A DNA stretch of 64,000 nucleotides from Catonella morbi ATCC 51271 (GCF_000160035.2 NZ_KI535366.1:606112-670111); one strand, 5' to 3'; shown: positions 29,013 to 37,835, counted from the first letter of the stretch. The notes: generated by a model not told the origin, from the sequence alone. Program-made: numbers and translations.

Positions 29013-29127
29013 TGAAAGCGTTTCCAGTTTTTAATTACAAACCATTTACTTTCAGTGCATATAAAAAAGTTGCGGTTTAACCCTTTTACACATCATTAAA
29101 ATGTAAATAATCTGTTAATTCTTTGCA

Positions 29128-29967
29128 TTAGCTCTTAGAAATTGACTGAACTCCTTTTATAGCCTGATCCGGCTGCTTCTGTACCGAATTAGCTGTAGAC
29201 GCAGCCTGTGCTACCGCCTGAGAAGTAAGCTCGGATGAAGCCTGAGCCGCCATAGCCTGTTCATTGGTTACTCCCTTGGACTTGTAGTAATCCTCAAAAA
29301 GCTTATTAGCCGCTTCTAAGGTTTTTTTACTAATCTCAGGAAGATCCTTGCCCCAAGCCTTTGTAGCCTCTTTATAGCCCTTTTCCATTGCAGCCTGCAT
29401 AGCCTTCATCTTGTCTACATCATCTCCTGCAAGAGCTGAAGCATAGTCAAACATTCTCTTAGATGTCTGTTCCACTCCCCAATAACCCTTTTCGGAGATT
29501 TCTTCCTGAGCCTGTTTCTTAGCAGCTTCACTTACAGTAAAGTCACCCTTTGCAAGCTTTTTCCAGATATCATCCATATTGCCGTTCGCAATGGCCGCCT
29601 TCTCGCCCTGACCTGAAATAGTCTTTGTAACAAGATCCAAGAATTGCTTCTGTCTTGCTTCAACTTCTTCCTTCAGTGCCTTAACAAGAGCAGCTCTGTC
29701 TTCCTTACTCATCTTATTGATTTTGTAAGGTTCCTTTTTACTGTCTGTAGGTTGAGCTTTCTCATAAACTGCTGCCTTGTTAGTCTCCTTAGTCTTTGCA
29801 GTAGCAGCCACTTTACTTGTAGACTTTGGATCCAGTGTAGTGTTCTGCTCACTCGGCGACTTGGCTGTTATGGCAGAACCTGCTGATTCTTTAGCCTTCT
29901 GGACTATCTTCTCAGCAGTCTCTACCGGTTTCTGGATGGGACTAATGCCCGGAATAATACTACTCAT
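29128..29967 (-). CDS. Conserved protein of unknown function, sigma-D regulon
   Basis: A 279-residue soluble protein I cannot name. Residues 1-80 are low-complexity, rich in Ala/Thr/Lys/Ser. Residues about 84-235 form a helical domain with the memorable pieces GYWGVEQTSKRMFDYASALAGDD and WGKDLPEISKKTLEAANKLF. The tail is Ala/Gln/Ser-rich. There is no signal peptide or membrane helix. A sigma-D promoter lies about 80 bp upstream, at the very end of fliB, which points to a flagellar or motility role such as a chaperone, export substrate or chemotaxis accessory. Confidence 0.75.
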   Translation of the reverse strand: MSSIIPGISPIQKPVETAEKIVQKAKESAGSAITAKSPSEQNTTLDPKSTSKVAATAKTKETNKAAVYEKAQPTDSKKEPYKINKMSKEDRAALVKALKEEVEARQKQFLDLVTKTISGQGEKAAIANGNMDDIWKKLAKGDFTVSEAAKKQAQEEISEKGYWGVEQTSKRMFDYASALAGDDVDKMKAMQAAMEKGYKEATKAWGKDLPEISKKTLEAANKLFEDYYKSKGVTNEQAMAAQASSELTSQAVAQAASTANSVQKQPDQAIKGVQSISKS

Positions 29968-30049
29968 TTTGTTCTCCTTTCCTTGAACATATTCGCAAAT
30001 CCTTTTGCTTCTTAGGAAATACTGATAGTTACAATACTCCCTATCATAT

Positions 30050-30076
30050 ATATCGGCAAAAAGTCAAAAATAATTA
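30050..30076 (-). promoter_or_regulatory. Sigma-D (flagellar) promoter
   Basis: Minus strand: TAAT (30073-30076), 15-bp spacer, GCCGATAT (30050-30057). This matches the Bacillus/Clostridia sigma-D consensus TAAA-N15-GCCGATAT with one mismatch. It overlaps the stop codon of fliB and would drive the 279-residue gene. Confidence 0.8.
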
Positions 30077-31204
30077 ACAACAAACCATACTATTTATTAC
30101 ATTCCGGAGATTCTCCGTTTCAAACTTCTCGGAGAACAAAAACTCTTCCATAAGATAAGCAATATTGCCCTCCGAATGTTCTACTTCTTTAGAATACGAT
30201 TTGGCCACCATCATCATATCGTGAGCATCAAACTTGCCGGACTTTTTATATCTTAAAGCTGCCAATCCTCTTATAGTAAAGAAACCTAAAAATGCAAATT
30301 TAGCTCTGGAAATCACATCACAGTCGTATACCGCCTTGGTGAAATATCTGAAAACAAAGTATACCATGATATTTTCATACCATATATCAAGCATTTTAAT
30401 ATCCTGTCTGCATTTTTCAAATCTTCTCATTACCTCTTCATTCAAATCGGATTTAAACTCGGAGAAATCCTTTTCCCATTCTTCACCCAGCAGATAAAGC
30501 CCCTCAAGCAGATAACAGACTTCTTCCAAAAATTCAGCAATATCTGCCTTTGAAGAGTCTGTATTAACAACAGGCAGAGTCTCAAGTACTTTTATTAAAT
30601 TTGTGCCTTCTTCGCCTTCATTAATAACTTCCTGTGCCTCTGACACAAAAGACAAAAACTCTTTTATTCTGTCATATATATCCTTTGACCTGTTCTGCAA
30701 AATAGCTATGCTTTTATCCCTTATATACTCAATTTCTTCTACAAATAAAGGAACACATTCTTCAGATATTTCTTCATCAGGAATTTCTTTTTCCACAAAT
30801 TTAATCTTGTCTTCTCTGCCAAAGATGAGCCTGCCTACGACTTCACAGGATAAGGCCATACTTTTTTCTTTAGTATTATTATATTCTACAGTAAATCTCG
30901 GATACTCGGTACATACCTTACAAAGAGATTTTTCTCCAAGATTGATATATATTTCACAGAGATTTTTTTCATTTAAGAACGGACACCTGTTTCCGTTTAG
31001 CCGAAAAGTATTGCACTCATCAGTCTCGTCTGAGCCATCAACCATGGACTCGCGAAGTTTTTTTCCAAATTCTCCCTCTACTTTTTTGTAAGCTTCATAG
31101 GATTCCTCGTCTATATCCAATTCCCAGCCAATACAACAGCTATCCGTACAATTTCCGCCTATACATTTGAATTTATCAAAATAATCCGGTACTCTTAGTT
31201 TCAT
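30074..31204 (-). CDS. fliB: Flagellin lysine-N-methylase FliB
   Basis: FliB methylates surface lysines of flagellin. The 376-residue protein starts MKLRVPDYFDKFKCIGGNC and has the N-terminal cysteine cluster C14, C19, C23/C24 (TDSCCIGWELDIDEE), then FRLNGNRCPFLNEKNLCEIY and LCKVCTEYPRF. Such a YkgJ-like iron-sulfur cysteine set is typical of FliB. It lies 18 bp after aspA and just upstream of a sigma-D gene. Flagellin is not in the window. Confidence 0.85.
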   Translation of the reverse strand: MKLRVPDYFDKFKCIGGNCTDSCCIGWELDIDEESYEAYKKVEGEFGKKLRESMVDGSDETDECNTFRLNGNRCPFLNEKNLCEIYINLGEKSLCKVCTEYPRFTVEYNNTKEKSMALSCEVVGRLIFGREDKIKFVEKEIPDEEISEECVPLFVEEIEYIRDKSIAILQNRSKDIYDRIKEFLSFVSEAQEVINEGEEGTNLIKVLETLPVVNTDSSKADIAEFLEEVCYLLEGLYLLGEEWEKDFSEFKSDLNEEVMRRFEKCRQDIKMLDIWYENIMVYFVFRYFTKAVYDCDVISRAKFAFLGFFTIRGLAALRYKKSGKFDAHDMMMVAKSYSKEVEHSEGNIAYLMEEFLFSEKFETENLRNVINSMVCC

Positions 31205-31222
31205 TTATCTCCTTTATTCCGG

Positions 31223-32650
31223 TTAAACCTTAATGCTTTTAGCCTTTAAAGAAATCGGTTCAGTCATATTAACCGGATCAAGGATACTGTCAACTTCTTC
31301 GGCGGTAAGAATTTTCTCCTCAAGTATAAGGTCTTTAACTGACTTATTGGACTGAAGTGCCTTCTTTGCAAGTTCTGCCGATTTCTTGTAACCAAGATAC
31401 GGACAAAGGGCAGTAACTACCCCTACGCTGTGGTCTACAAGCTCCTGGCAACGGGCTTCATTAGCCGTAATTCCTGTTACGCAGTTATCTACAAAGGTTT
31501 GAACCGCACTTGCAAGTATGTCTATTGACTCAAACAGGCAATAAAAAACAACCGGTTCAAACGCATTTAACTCAAGCTGTCCTCCCTCTGCCGCCATGGT
31601 TATAGTCATATCATTTCCTATTACCTTAAAGGCAACCTGATTTACAACCTCAGGAATTACAGGGTTTACCTTACCCGGCATAATGGATGAACCATTCTGC
31701 TTTGCGGGAAGGTTAATTTCATTAAAACCCGCACGAGGTCCTGATGACATAAGCCTTAAATCATTGGCCATCTTTGAGAGTGTAACCGCACAGGCCTTAA
31801 TTGTACCTGATACAGATACAAATGAATCTATGTTTTGAGTTGCATCTATAAGGTCACCCGCCTGCTCAAACTTGATTCCCGAAACCTCAGAAAGCACGGG
31901 CGTTATTATTTCCATATAACCTTTATCCGCATTAATTCCCGTCCCGATAGCCGTTCCGCCCATATTTACCAAACGCATCTCTTCTTTTGCATTTTCCATG
32001 CGGTTTATATCACGCATTACCGCTACGGAATAAGCCTTAAATTCCTGTCCGAGCCTAATTGGAACCGCATCCTGCATCTGTGTTCTTCCCATTTTGATAA
32101 TATGGTCAAACTCCATCGCCTTATTACAAAGAGCGGTATGCAGTCTTAAAAGTTCGTTCTTTAACCTGTCTAACAGACGTAAAGTAGTCATTTTACCTGC
32201 TGTCGGTATGACATCATTGGTTGACTGTCCATAATTAACATGATCATTGGGATGAACAAAAGAATAATCACCCTTCTTTCCGCCAAGCAGTTCTATTGCT
32301 CTGTTTGCAATAACTTCATTGGCATTCATATTAATAGAAGTTCCCGCTCCTCCCTGGATAGGATCTACTATAAAATCCTTCCAGTAATTCCCCTGTGTTA
32401 CTTCATCACAGGCTTTTATTATTGAATCCGCAATTTCATCACTTAAAAGACCTACTCTGTGATTGGATATTGCCGCAGCCTTTTTTATAAATGCAAGACT
32501 TCTTATAAGTTCAGGATGCATTTTAAGGCCTGTAATATGAAAGTTTTCTGCAGCCCTTAAAGACTGCACCCCATAATAAGCGTTCTCAGGCACCTTTTTT
32601 TCACCTATGGAGTCACTTTCCGTCCTAAGTACAGCTTGTTCTTCTATCAT
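31223..32650 (-). CDS. aspA: Aspartate ammonia-lyase
   Basis: Converts aspartate to fumarate and ammonia. The 475 residues show the fumarase/aspartase family signature GSSIMPGKVNPVIPEVVNQV; the VIPEVVNQV continuation is that of aspartase, since fumarase C has NPTQxEA. Other blocks are GGAGTSINMNANEV and NDHVNYGQSTNDV. AAGGAG precedes the ATG. A MITE-like element begins only 21 bp upstream of the start, so the original promoter is displaced or lies beyond it. fliB follows after 18 bp. Confidence 0.92.
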   Translation of the reverse strand: MIEEQAVLRTESDSIGEKKVPENAYYGVQSLRAAENFHITGLKMHPELIRSLAFIKKAAAISNHRVGLLSDEIADSIIKACDEVTQGNYWKDFIVDPIQGGAGTSINMNANEVIANRAIELLGGKKGDYSFVHPNDHVNYGQSTNDVIPTAGKMTTLRLLDRLKNELLRLHTALCNKAMEFDHIIKMGRTQMQDAVPIRLGQEFKAYSVAVMRDINRMENAKEEMRLVNMGGTAIGTGINADKGYMEIITPVLSEVSGIKFEQAGDLIDATQNIDSFVSVSGTIKACAVTLSKMANDLRLMSSGPRAGFNEINLPAKQNGSSIMPGKVNPVIPEVVNQVAFKVIGNDMTITMAAEGGQLELNAFEPVVFYCLFESIDILASAVQTFVDNCVTGITANEARCQELVDHSVGVVTALCPYLGYKKSAELAKKALQSNKSVKDLILEEKILTAEEVDSILDPVNMTEPISLKAKSIKV

Positions 32651-32670
32651 TTTCCTGTCTCCTTATAAAA

Positions 32671-32875
32671 TGATGTGAGTATCAAAAGTATTTGACACCC
32701 ATTGATACAGGATTGCTACAGCTTCGCTTCCCGCAATCCTTGCACAAATATTCGTAATCCGCTCATTTTTTTGCAAAAAATGGCTACTTACTCATATTTT
32801 TTGCGTGTCAAAAGATAATAAATTCTCTTGCAAGCAAGCTTGCATCGAATTTTTATACTTTTGACACTTGTATCA
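32671..32875. mobile_element. MITE-like element, copy 1 (205 bp)
   Basis: Begins TGATGTGAGTATCAAAAGTA and ends in the imperfect complement TACTTTTGACACTTGTATCA. It is flanked on both sides by TAAAA (32666-32670 and 32876-32880), a 5-bp target duplication. It is nearly identical along its length to 61658-61863 and encodes no protein. It lies directly upstream of aspA. Confidence 0.85.
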
Positions 32876-32883
32876 TAAAATAA

Positions 32884-32913
32884 AATGGTAAAGAATCTAC
32901 ACCCTCTACCATT
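32884..32913 (-). terminator. Terminator after the 193-residue gene
   Basis: Minus strand: AATGGTA, 16-nt loop, TACCATT, then TTTTATTTTA. It lies 64 bp beyond the stop of the gene at 32977-33558, next to the MITE edge. Confidence 0.5.
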
Positions 32914-32976
32914 CTAGTCTCTTTTAATAAATTATTCAATAATGCTTTGTAAATTTAACATAATTCTACCCGATAA

Positions 32977-33558
32977 TTATCTTCTGCGAATAGTGTAATG
33001 ATACAAATCACTTGCTTCCACCACATAGTCAAGTTCCGCAAGCATTCCATCCATTACCGCCTTACGTAGTTTATAGTAATCTGCAACATCTCCGCCGATC
33101 CAATACTGCCCATGAATATCCTGATCCATTTCCCATGAAAGCTGATTCTCACTTTTATCAGTAACGATATTGATGTGATCACAAGGCATACCGTTTACAA
33201 AAAAATCTTCAAAATGCCTGTAAATTTCAGTTACATCAGCTTTTGAACCAGGTAAATTTTCCTTTCCAAAATCAAAGGCTATACTTTCCAATTCCTCTAA
33301 ATTTATTCCCTGCTTTTTAATCTCAATAACTAATGATGCAAAACGGCTTTCAGCATCTATTATCTGCTCCTGAAGCCATCCATGAATATTGCTTTCATCA
33401 ATAGCTGTTTCCAAATCCGGAAGTTCTTTAGTATAAGAATCAGTATCTGTAATCCAATCCTTTTCTTTAGCCTTTGCAGCAATTACAGATGTCAGCCTCT
33501 CCTGATTTCCAATCTTATTATATAACCAATAGTGAATAGGACCTAAAAATAAACTCAT
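32977..33558 (-). CDS. Conserved hypothetical protein
   Basis: A 193-residue soluble protein from MSLFLGPIHYWLYNKI. I do not recognise a named family, though the SLFLGxIHYWLYNKI opening looks familiar from anaerobe genomes. It has two His/Glu-rich helical regions and ends in YHYTIRRR. The frame opens seven codons further upstream, but the ATG at 33556-33558 has AAGGGAG 8 nt before it. It is transcribed divergently from the Crp/Fnr gene and shares the control region with its palindromic operator, so it may belong to the same redox-stress response. Confidence 0.75.
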   Translation of the reverse strand: MSLFLGPIHYWLYNKIGNQERLTSVIAAKAKEKDWITDTDSYTKELPDLETAIDESNIHGWLQEQIIDAESRFASLVIEIKKQGINLEELESIAFDFGKENLPGSKADVTEIYRHFEDFFVNGMPCDHINIVTDKSENQLSWEMDQDIHGQYWIGGDVADYYKLRKAVMDGMLAELDYVVEASDLYHYTIRRR

Positions 33559-33591
33559 ATCTTTGTCTCCCTTCGACATTTTATTTGATTC

Positions 33592-33620
33592 TTGACTTAA
33601 TCTTTATATTCTACTATAAT
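33592..33620 (+). promoter_or_regulatory. Promoter of the Crp/Fnr-family gene
   Basis: TTGACT (33592-33597), 17-bp spacer, TATAAT (33615-33620). Transcription would start near 33627, about 10 bp before the palindromic operator. Confidence 0.75.
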
Positions 33621-33635
33621 TCAATAAAAAATTAT

Positions 33636-33649
33636 GTTGTTATAACAAC
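33636..33649. promoter_or_regulatory. Perfect palindrome, putative Crp/Fnr-family operator
   Basis: GTTGTTATAACAAC is a perfect 14-bp palindrome between the promoter and start codon of the Crp/Fnr gene. A near-identical site, GTTGTTTTAACAAC, lies upstream of the DUF438 gene. Downstream of the start site it would block transcription, so autorepression is likely. Confidence 0.7.
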
Positions 33650-33663
33650 TAAAAGGTGGATAT

Positions 33664-34332
33664 ATGAATAATTTTTTTCTCTCCAATACTCCTCTTTTTC
33701 ATGGAGTAAAAGAAAACGAAATTGAAGGACTTCTCTCCTGCCTTGGCGCAAGAGAAAAGTCCTATAAAAAAAATGAGATAATTTTCAGAGCCGGAAGTGT
33801 GGTGCATGAAATCGGGCTGGTAGAATCCGGCAGTGTAAATATCGTGGTTAATTTTTACTGGGGAAACAGCAATATCTTCGGCCATGTAGAAAAGGGAATG
33901 ATATTTGCCGAAAACTATGCTGCCATCCCCGGCAGGGAATTAATCTGTGATGTAGTTGCTGCCGAGCCCTGCGAAGTTCTTTTTTTGGACTTAACCAAAC
34001 TCCTTACTACCTGCAGCCACGGCTGCGTATTTCATCAAAGGCTGATACATAACCTTCTTCGCATATCAGCTCAGAAAAGCTTAAATCTTTCTACCAGAAT
34101 GATGCATACCGCTCCGAAATCCATGCGTGACAAACTGCTGTCCTACCTGTCTGAGCAGGCTATGGTCAACGGTAACTCTCATTTCACCATTCCTTTCGAC
34201 CGCCAGCAGCTTGCTGACTACTTAGGGGTGGACCGCAGTGCCCTTTCAAATGAACTTAGTAAAATGCAGAAAGACGGGCTTATTTCATTTAAGAAAAATG
34301 AATTTACCCTTACTTCTGAAAATGCTCTTTAG
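33664..34332 (+). CDS. Crp/Fnr-family transcriptional regulator
   Basis: A 222-residue regulator. Residues about 10-120 form the cyclic-nucleotide-type beta-roll (FRAGSVVHEIGLVESGSVNIV), followed by the dimerisation helix (about 120-145) and a winged helix whose recognition part is RQQLADYLGVDRSALSNELSKM (about 180-201). Cysteines occur in the sensor half, but no classic Fnr iron-sulfur Cys set is obvious. It likely senses redox or nitric oxide stress, given its partner: the convergent DUF1858/DUF438/hemerythrin/PAS gene overlaps its 3' end by 23 bp. Both genes carry the same palindrome upstream. Confidence 0.88.
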   Translation: MNNFFLSNTPLFHGVKENEIEGLLSCLGAREKSYKKNEIIFRAGSVVHEIGLVESGSVNIVVNFYWGNSNIFGHVEKGMIFAENYAAIPGRELICDVVAAEPCEVLFLDLTKLLTTCSHGCVFHQRLIHNLLRISAQKSLNLSTRMMHTAPKSMRDKLLSYLSEQAMVNGNSHFTIPFDRQQLADYLGVDRSALSNELSKMQKDGLISFKKNEFTLTSENAL

Positions 34333-35821
34333 CAAATTCCATATCTTGGACTACTTCTGTAGTGCCAAGATATTTTCCTGACTTATCCCTGACTGCCATA
34401 TAGGTTACAAGCATTGTACGGCCGCCTTTATCCATCCAAATCTGTACACTGTCTCTCTTACCGCTCTTAAAATCATCTAAAATAGAGCGAACCATAGGCT
34501 CTATTTTAGGCGGATGGCAGGAATACACATCTCTGTCAATCGCCATCCCCGGGCGTTTAAATACCTTAGGGCCTTCATTGAAGAAACGATTGATATCATT
34601 TTCATCTATAAAAGTAATCTCCACCGGAATTGTATTTAAGAGAGCTGTAAGCTGAGGCACCGTCATATGTCCTCCGGGCATTACTATCTCATTTTCTGAG
34701 CCGGCTTTCACTTCTGTTTTAACATTTTCAGCTTCTTCCCACTGAGCATTTTCAACACCGAAGCATAGAGCATAATCCTTTGAATCTTGGTAAATACCAA
34801 ACCATTCATCTTCCGTGAAATTCACCGCACAAATCGGGAAGAGAATGTTCTGCTCTTTGTATATCATCTCCTCTGCACGTTTAAGTACAGCGTCTGTCTG
34901 ATTATTCCACTCTTCATTTCTTTCGGTTATTTTAGCAAGTTTTCCCAGTTCATCACGAATCTCATCATCTACTGTCCACATAACGGCTGAAGGTCCCGAA
35001 ACCCCATATTTTACCTTAAGATGAGGATATAATAAATCCCCCTTCTTCGCATAGTGGATTGAAATATCACGAATCTTAGTAAAGGTTTCTTCAGCCCTTG
35101 TAGTCTTATATTCTTCCAAAAGAGCTGTAAGAGCTTCATTTTCCTTTGTAAATGTATAGAGCGGATGACCTGTAATTTTTACAAGCTCTGCCGCACGCTC
35201 ATGTTTATCTGAGTAATCTTTCTTAGGAAATGAATCACGCTTTGCAAGTTCGGCTGCTATTTTCTCCTTCATAAGAGAAGCTTCTACAGCTTTTTCAGCA
35301 TTGGCAATCTTCTCTTCTTTGGTCGCTCCATGAAAAAGCGCTGAATGAATGTCACAAAGCTTCTGAATTTCTGTAATCGGAGTTCCTTCTTTTATAAGTT
35401 CCTGCTCTGCTCTCATAATTTCAGAAGCCTCTACAGAAGCAAAATTCTTGACAAAGTCCGCTCTTACTGCCTCAAGATCTTCACCTTTTCCAAGTCTCTT
35501 AAGATAATCTTTCAACTGCTCTGTACGTGTCTTAGGCTTTTCTTCATTTGATACAGGCTGTTCAGCTTCCGCTTTTCCTGCCATAACAGGCATTTCACCT
35601 GTAAGTTCAAAACCATGCGCCATAAATGCAGCTATTATATCAGGCATCGGAATACCCTTAACCATAGCTCCCTTAGGGATAGTCATAATCTTTCCCATCG
35701 AATTTCTCAGTTCTTCTTTTACTATTTCCGTGAAACCAAGTTCTACCATTATGTCTTTTATTTCAGGGTATTCATTGGTTAATTCAAATACTGTTTTACT
35801 AAAATCTATTTTCTTTGACAT
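34310..35821 (-). CDS. DUF1858-DUF438-hemerythrin-PAS redox protein
   Basis: A 503-residue protein with four parts. Residues 1-72 are DUF1858-like (FELTNEYPEIKDIMVELGF, TIPKGAMVKG). Residues about 95-165 are DUF438. Residues about 215-345 are a hemerythrin-like four-helix domain with scattered His/Glu (HPLYTFTKEN, IHYAKKGDLLYPHLKVKYG). The C-terminus is PAS-like (PVEITFIDENDINRFFNEG). Such proteins are thought to bind a di-iron centre and sense or detoxify oxygen or nitric oxide. AGGAGG precedes the ATG. Its promoter region holds a GTTGTTTTAACAAC palindrome about 40 bp upstream of the expected start site, an activator position. Confidence 0.85.
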   Translation of the reverse strand: MSKKIDFSKTVFELTNEYPEIKDIMVELGFTEIVKEELRNSMGKIMTIPKGAMVKGIPMPDIIAAFMAHGFELTGEMPVMAGKAEAEQPVSNEEKPKTRTEQLKDYLKRLGKGEDLEAVRADFVKNFASVEASEIMRAEQELIKEGTPITEIQKLCDIHSALFHGATKEEKIANAEKAVEASLMKEKIAAELAKRDSFPKKDYSDKHERAAELVKITGHPLYTFTKENEALTALLEEYKTTRAEETFTKIRDISIHYAKKGDLLYPHLKVKYGVSGPSAVMWTVDDEIRDELGKLAKITERNEEWNNQTDAVLKRAEEMIYKEQNILFPICAVNFTEDEWFGIYQDSKDYALCFGVENAQWEEAENVKTEVKAGSENEIVMPGGHMTVPQLTALLNTIPVEITFIDENDINRFFNEGPKVFKRPGMAIDRDVYSCHPPKIEPMVRSILDDFKSGKRDSVQIWMDKGGRTMLVTYMAVRDKSGKYLGTTEVVQDMEFAKEHFQK

Positions 35822-35883
35822 TGTATCTTCCTCCTACTTGTGATTTTATATGCTAAGAATAATATAATCTGCAGGAAGAGTAT

Positions 35884-35897
35884 GTTGTTTTAACAAC
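35884..35897. promoter_or_regulatory. Second copy of the Crp/Fnr-type palindrome
   Basis: GTTGTTTTAACAAC differs at one central base from the palindrome at 33636-33649. On the minus strand it precedes a TATATT/TATTAT -10 box (35859-35866) and would centre near -39, typical of class II activation by Crp/Fnr proteins. Confidence 0.65.
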
Positions 35898-35923
35898 GAA
35901 TAATTAAAAATCATTCTCAAATA

Positions 35924-37615
35924 TTAATCCGCTCCAAAAGCCGTAAAATATATTGTCATAACAAAACTGAGTAAGGCAAACCAGGTAATAAGACAAAGCG
36001 GAAATGAAAATAGTGCAAAGAATATGTCTTTTACAACCTCTTCTGCATTGACTTCTTTTTTTTCTTTATAGCGTTTCTTTTTCCCTTTCTCATCTATGAA
36101 ATATACCCAAGGATCTGAGTAAAGAGCCTGAATTCCGAATTTTATAAAATATACCGGTATAGTAGGCACTGCAATGCAAAACCAGATTCCTGAACCCGCA
36201 AGATAAAGCCTTTCAAAATCAAATCCGTTTATAACCAGGGCAATAATTACCGGTAGGAAAAGAACCAAAAGGGCTTTCATAATCATAGTAAATATTCTCG
36301 GAAAAGATTTGAAAACCAAGGTGACAACCTTCTCTTTACCTCCTAATATCAACTTAAATACCGGTTCTTCTATCTTACGCTTAATTATGTCTTCTCTAAG
36401 AACCAGTTTTTCTCCTTCTCTTTTATAAGTCTGCTCACCCGAAGTGAAGATAGCTCTATAATGTTTTATACTGAACCAGTTGTTTCCGTCACTCTCAAAC
36501 ATAGCAAAAAATATAAGAAGATAAATCAGTCCCAACATTCCGGTTATAGCCAGTGCAGAATTTGAATCTCCGCTTCCTAAAGTAACAGCAGTATAAAGCC
36601 CCGCACAGGTTATGATAAAGGTCAAAAGTCCCCCAATCCACCATGGATATGCTACATATTTTGATTCTTTTTCGGCACGTACACTAATTTTCCCGGTTTG
36701 TCCGTTTATTGCAACAATGCTTTTTTTATCTGAAATATAGTACACAGGAAGAAGTACAGGTATATTTACCACCTTATCTACCTTAGAGTGTATTGTAAGG
36801 CTTTTTGTCCCCCAGATTTTCGCCATTCCTCCCCTGTAATTCTCGGAAGTTTCATTATCAAGTCTATTATCAATCTCTTTTTCGTCTATATCGGAAATCT
36901 TTATACGTTGTCCTGCAACATAAGAAAAATCAAATTCCTGAAGATTATCAAGATTAAATGGCTCCATGCAGTCTAAAACTCTGTTATCCATCTGCGAAGA
37001 GCAGTTAACAAATTCATCATTTAAATATCCGTCAGCTTGAAAATAACCGGTTTCTCCGGCTCTGCTTACCTTACATCTCACAGGGCCTCTAACCATCTCA
37101 TAAGGTAAATAATAGCCCTTTAAATCTTTTATTCGCTTCATCAAATATTTTGATTCAGGCTTATGTTTATTTTCGTTGCACCATTTTTTAAGAATATTTT
37201 CAGCTTCATCTTTTGTGACCGCAAACGGTATAATATTTTGAGGCATTTTTTCATCAAAGACATAGTCCTTTCGGACAAGACTTCGCCCACAAAATGTACA
37301 ATTTGATACAGCTTCATCCTTTTCAAATACCAATGTAGCTCCACAGCCTGTACAGGATGTGGTGGACATGGAATAGTCCTTAGCAGACTCTTTCAATCTT
37401 TTAAACTGATTATCCTGAAATTCCAGTTTGTCCTGACGCGCCTTTTCAATCTCTACCTTACCTCCGCAAGAGGCACACCTGTAAATCTGATGAACAATAT
37501 CAAACTTTGCCGGTGAGCCGCAACTCGGACAAGAGATATTTAATATTTCTTTCCCCATACTCATTTTGTGCAATCTATGATTGCTTCCCCTTTCAAAGTT
37601 ATACTTTAGTTTCAA
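35924..37615 (-). CDS. Zinc-ribbon membrane protein of unknown function
   Basis: A 563-residue protein. The N-terminus has three CxxC-type zinc ribbons: CPSCGSP with CASCGGK, and CTGCGATL with CTFCGRS. A middle cytosolic region of about 200 residues follows, then at least four hydrophobic segments: about 340-375, 440-465, 470-500 and 535-560. Similar proteins in Firmicutes have zinc ribbons ahead of membrane helices, but the function is unknown. The real start may be the Met near codon 18 or 20 (MSMGKEILNI); neither start has a clear ribosome site. A short MITE lies 33 bp upstream. Confidence 0.7.
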   Translation of the reverse strand: MKLKYNFERGSNHRLHKMSMGKEILNISCPSCGSPAKFDIVHQIYRCASCGGKVEIEKARQDKLEFQDNQFKRLKESAKDYSMSTTSCTGCGATLVFEKDEAVSNCTFCGRSLVRKDYVFDEKMPQNIIPFAVTKDEAENILKKWCNENKHKPESKYLMKRIKDLKGYYLPYEMVRGPVRCKVSRAGETGYFQADGYLNDEFVNCSSQMDNRVLDCMEPFNLDNLQEFDFSYVAGQRIKISDIDEKEIDNRLDNETSENYRGGMAKIWGTKSLTIHSKVDKVVNIPVLLPVYYISDKKSIVAINGQTGKISVRAEKESKYVAYPWWIGGLLTFIITCAGLYTAVTLGSGDSNSALAITGMLGLIYLLIFFAMFESDGNNWFSIKHYRAIFTSGEQTYKREGEKLVLREDIIKRKIEEPVFKLILGGKEKVVTLVFKSFPRIFTMIMKALLVLFLPVIIALVINGFDFERLYLAGSGIWFCIAVPTIPVYFIKFGIQALYSDPWVYFIDEKGKKKRYKEKKEVNAEEVVKDIFFALFSFPLCLITWFALLSFVMTIYFTAFGAD

Positions 37616-37648
37616 TACTGAGATTTTTGTATAATAATCTCATATATA

Positions 37649-37727
37649 TGATGTGCGTGTCAAAAGATAATAAATTCTTTTGCAAGCAAGCTTGTACAGA
37701 ATTTTTATACTTTTGATACTTGTGTCA
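37649..37727. mobile_element. MITE-like element, internally deleted copy (79 bp)
   Basis: It has the same TGATGTG...TCA ends as the two long copies but only the right-hand part of the interior. The deletion end-points fall at GTGTCAAAAG, which occurs twice in the full element, so recombination between those repeats explains it. Flanks are TATATA on both sides, consistent with a target duplication but ambiguous because of AT repeats. Confidence 0.75.
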
Positions 37728-37786
37728 TATATATGTGCTGATTATATCATTTTTTAGTAAATTATACCACTGTTTATCAAAATACA

Positions 37787-37831
37787 AAAACACATAATCT
37801 AACTCTGATATCAAGCCGGATTATGTGTTTT
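37787..37831 (-). terminator. Terminator after the TraX-like gene
   Basis: Perfect 13-bp arms AAAACACATAATC (37787-37799) and its complement (37819-37831), with a T run after the hairpin on the minus strand. It starts 5 bp after the stop of the gene at 37836-38564. Confidence 0.75.
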
Positions 37832-37835
37832 AAAA

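Noticed and set aside
32671-32875. The repeat as a long transcription terminator or small RNA
   Set aside because: Terminal inverted repeats, target duplications and near-identical copies elsewhere fit a mobile element better.
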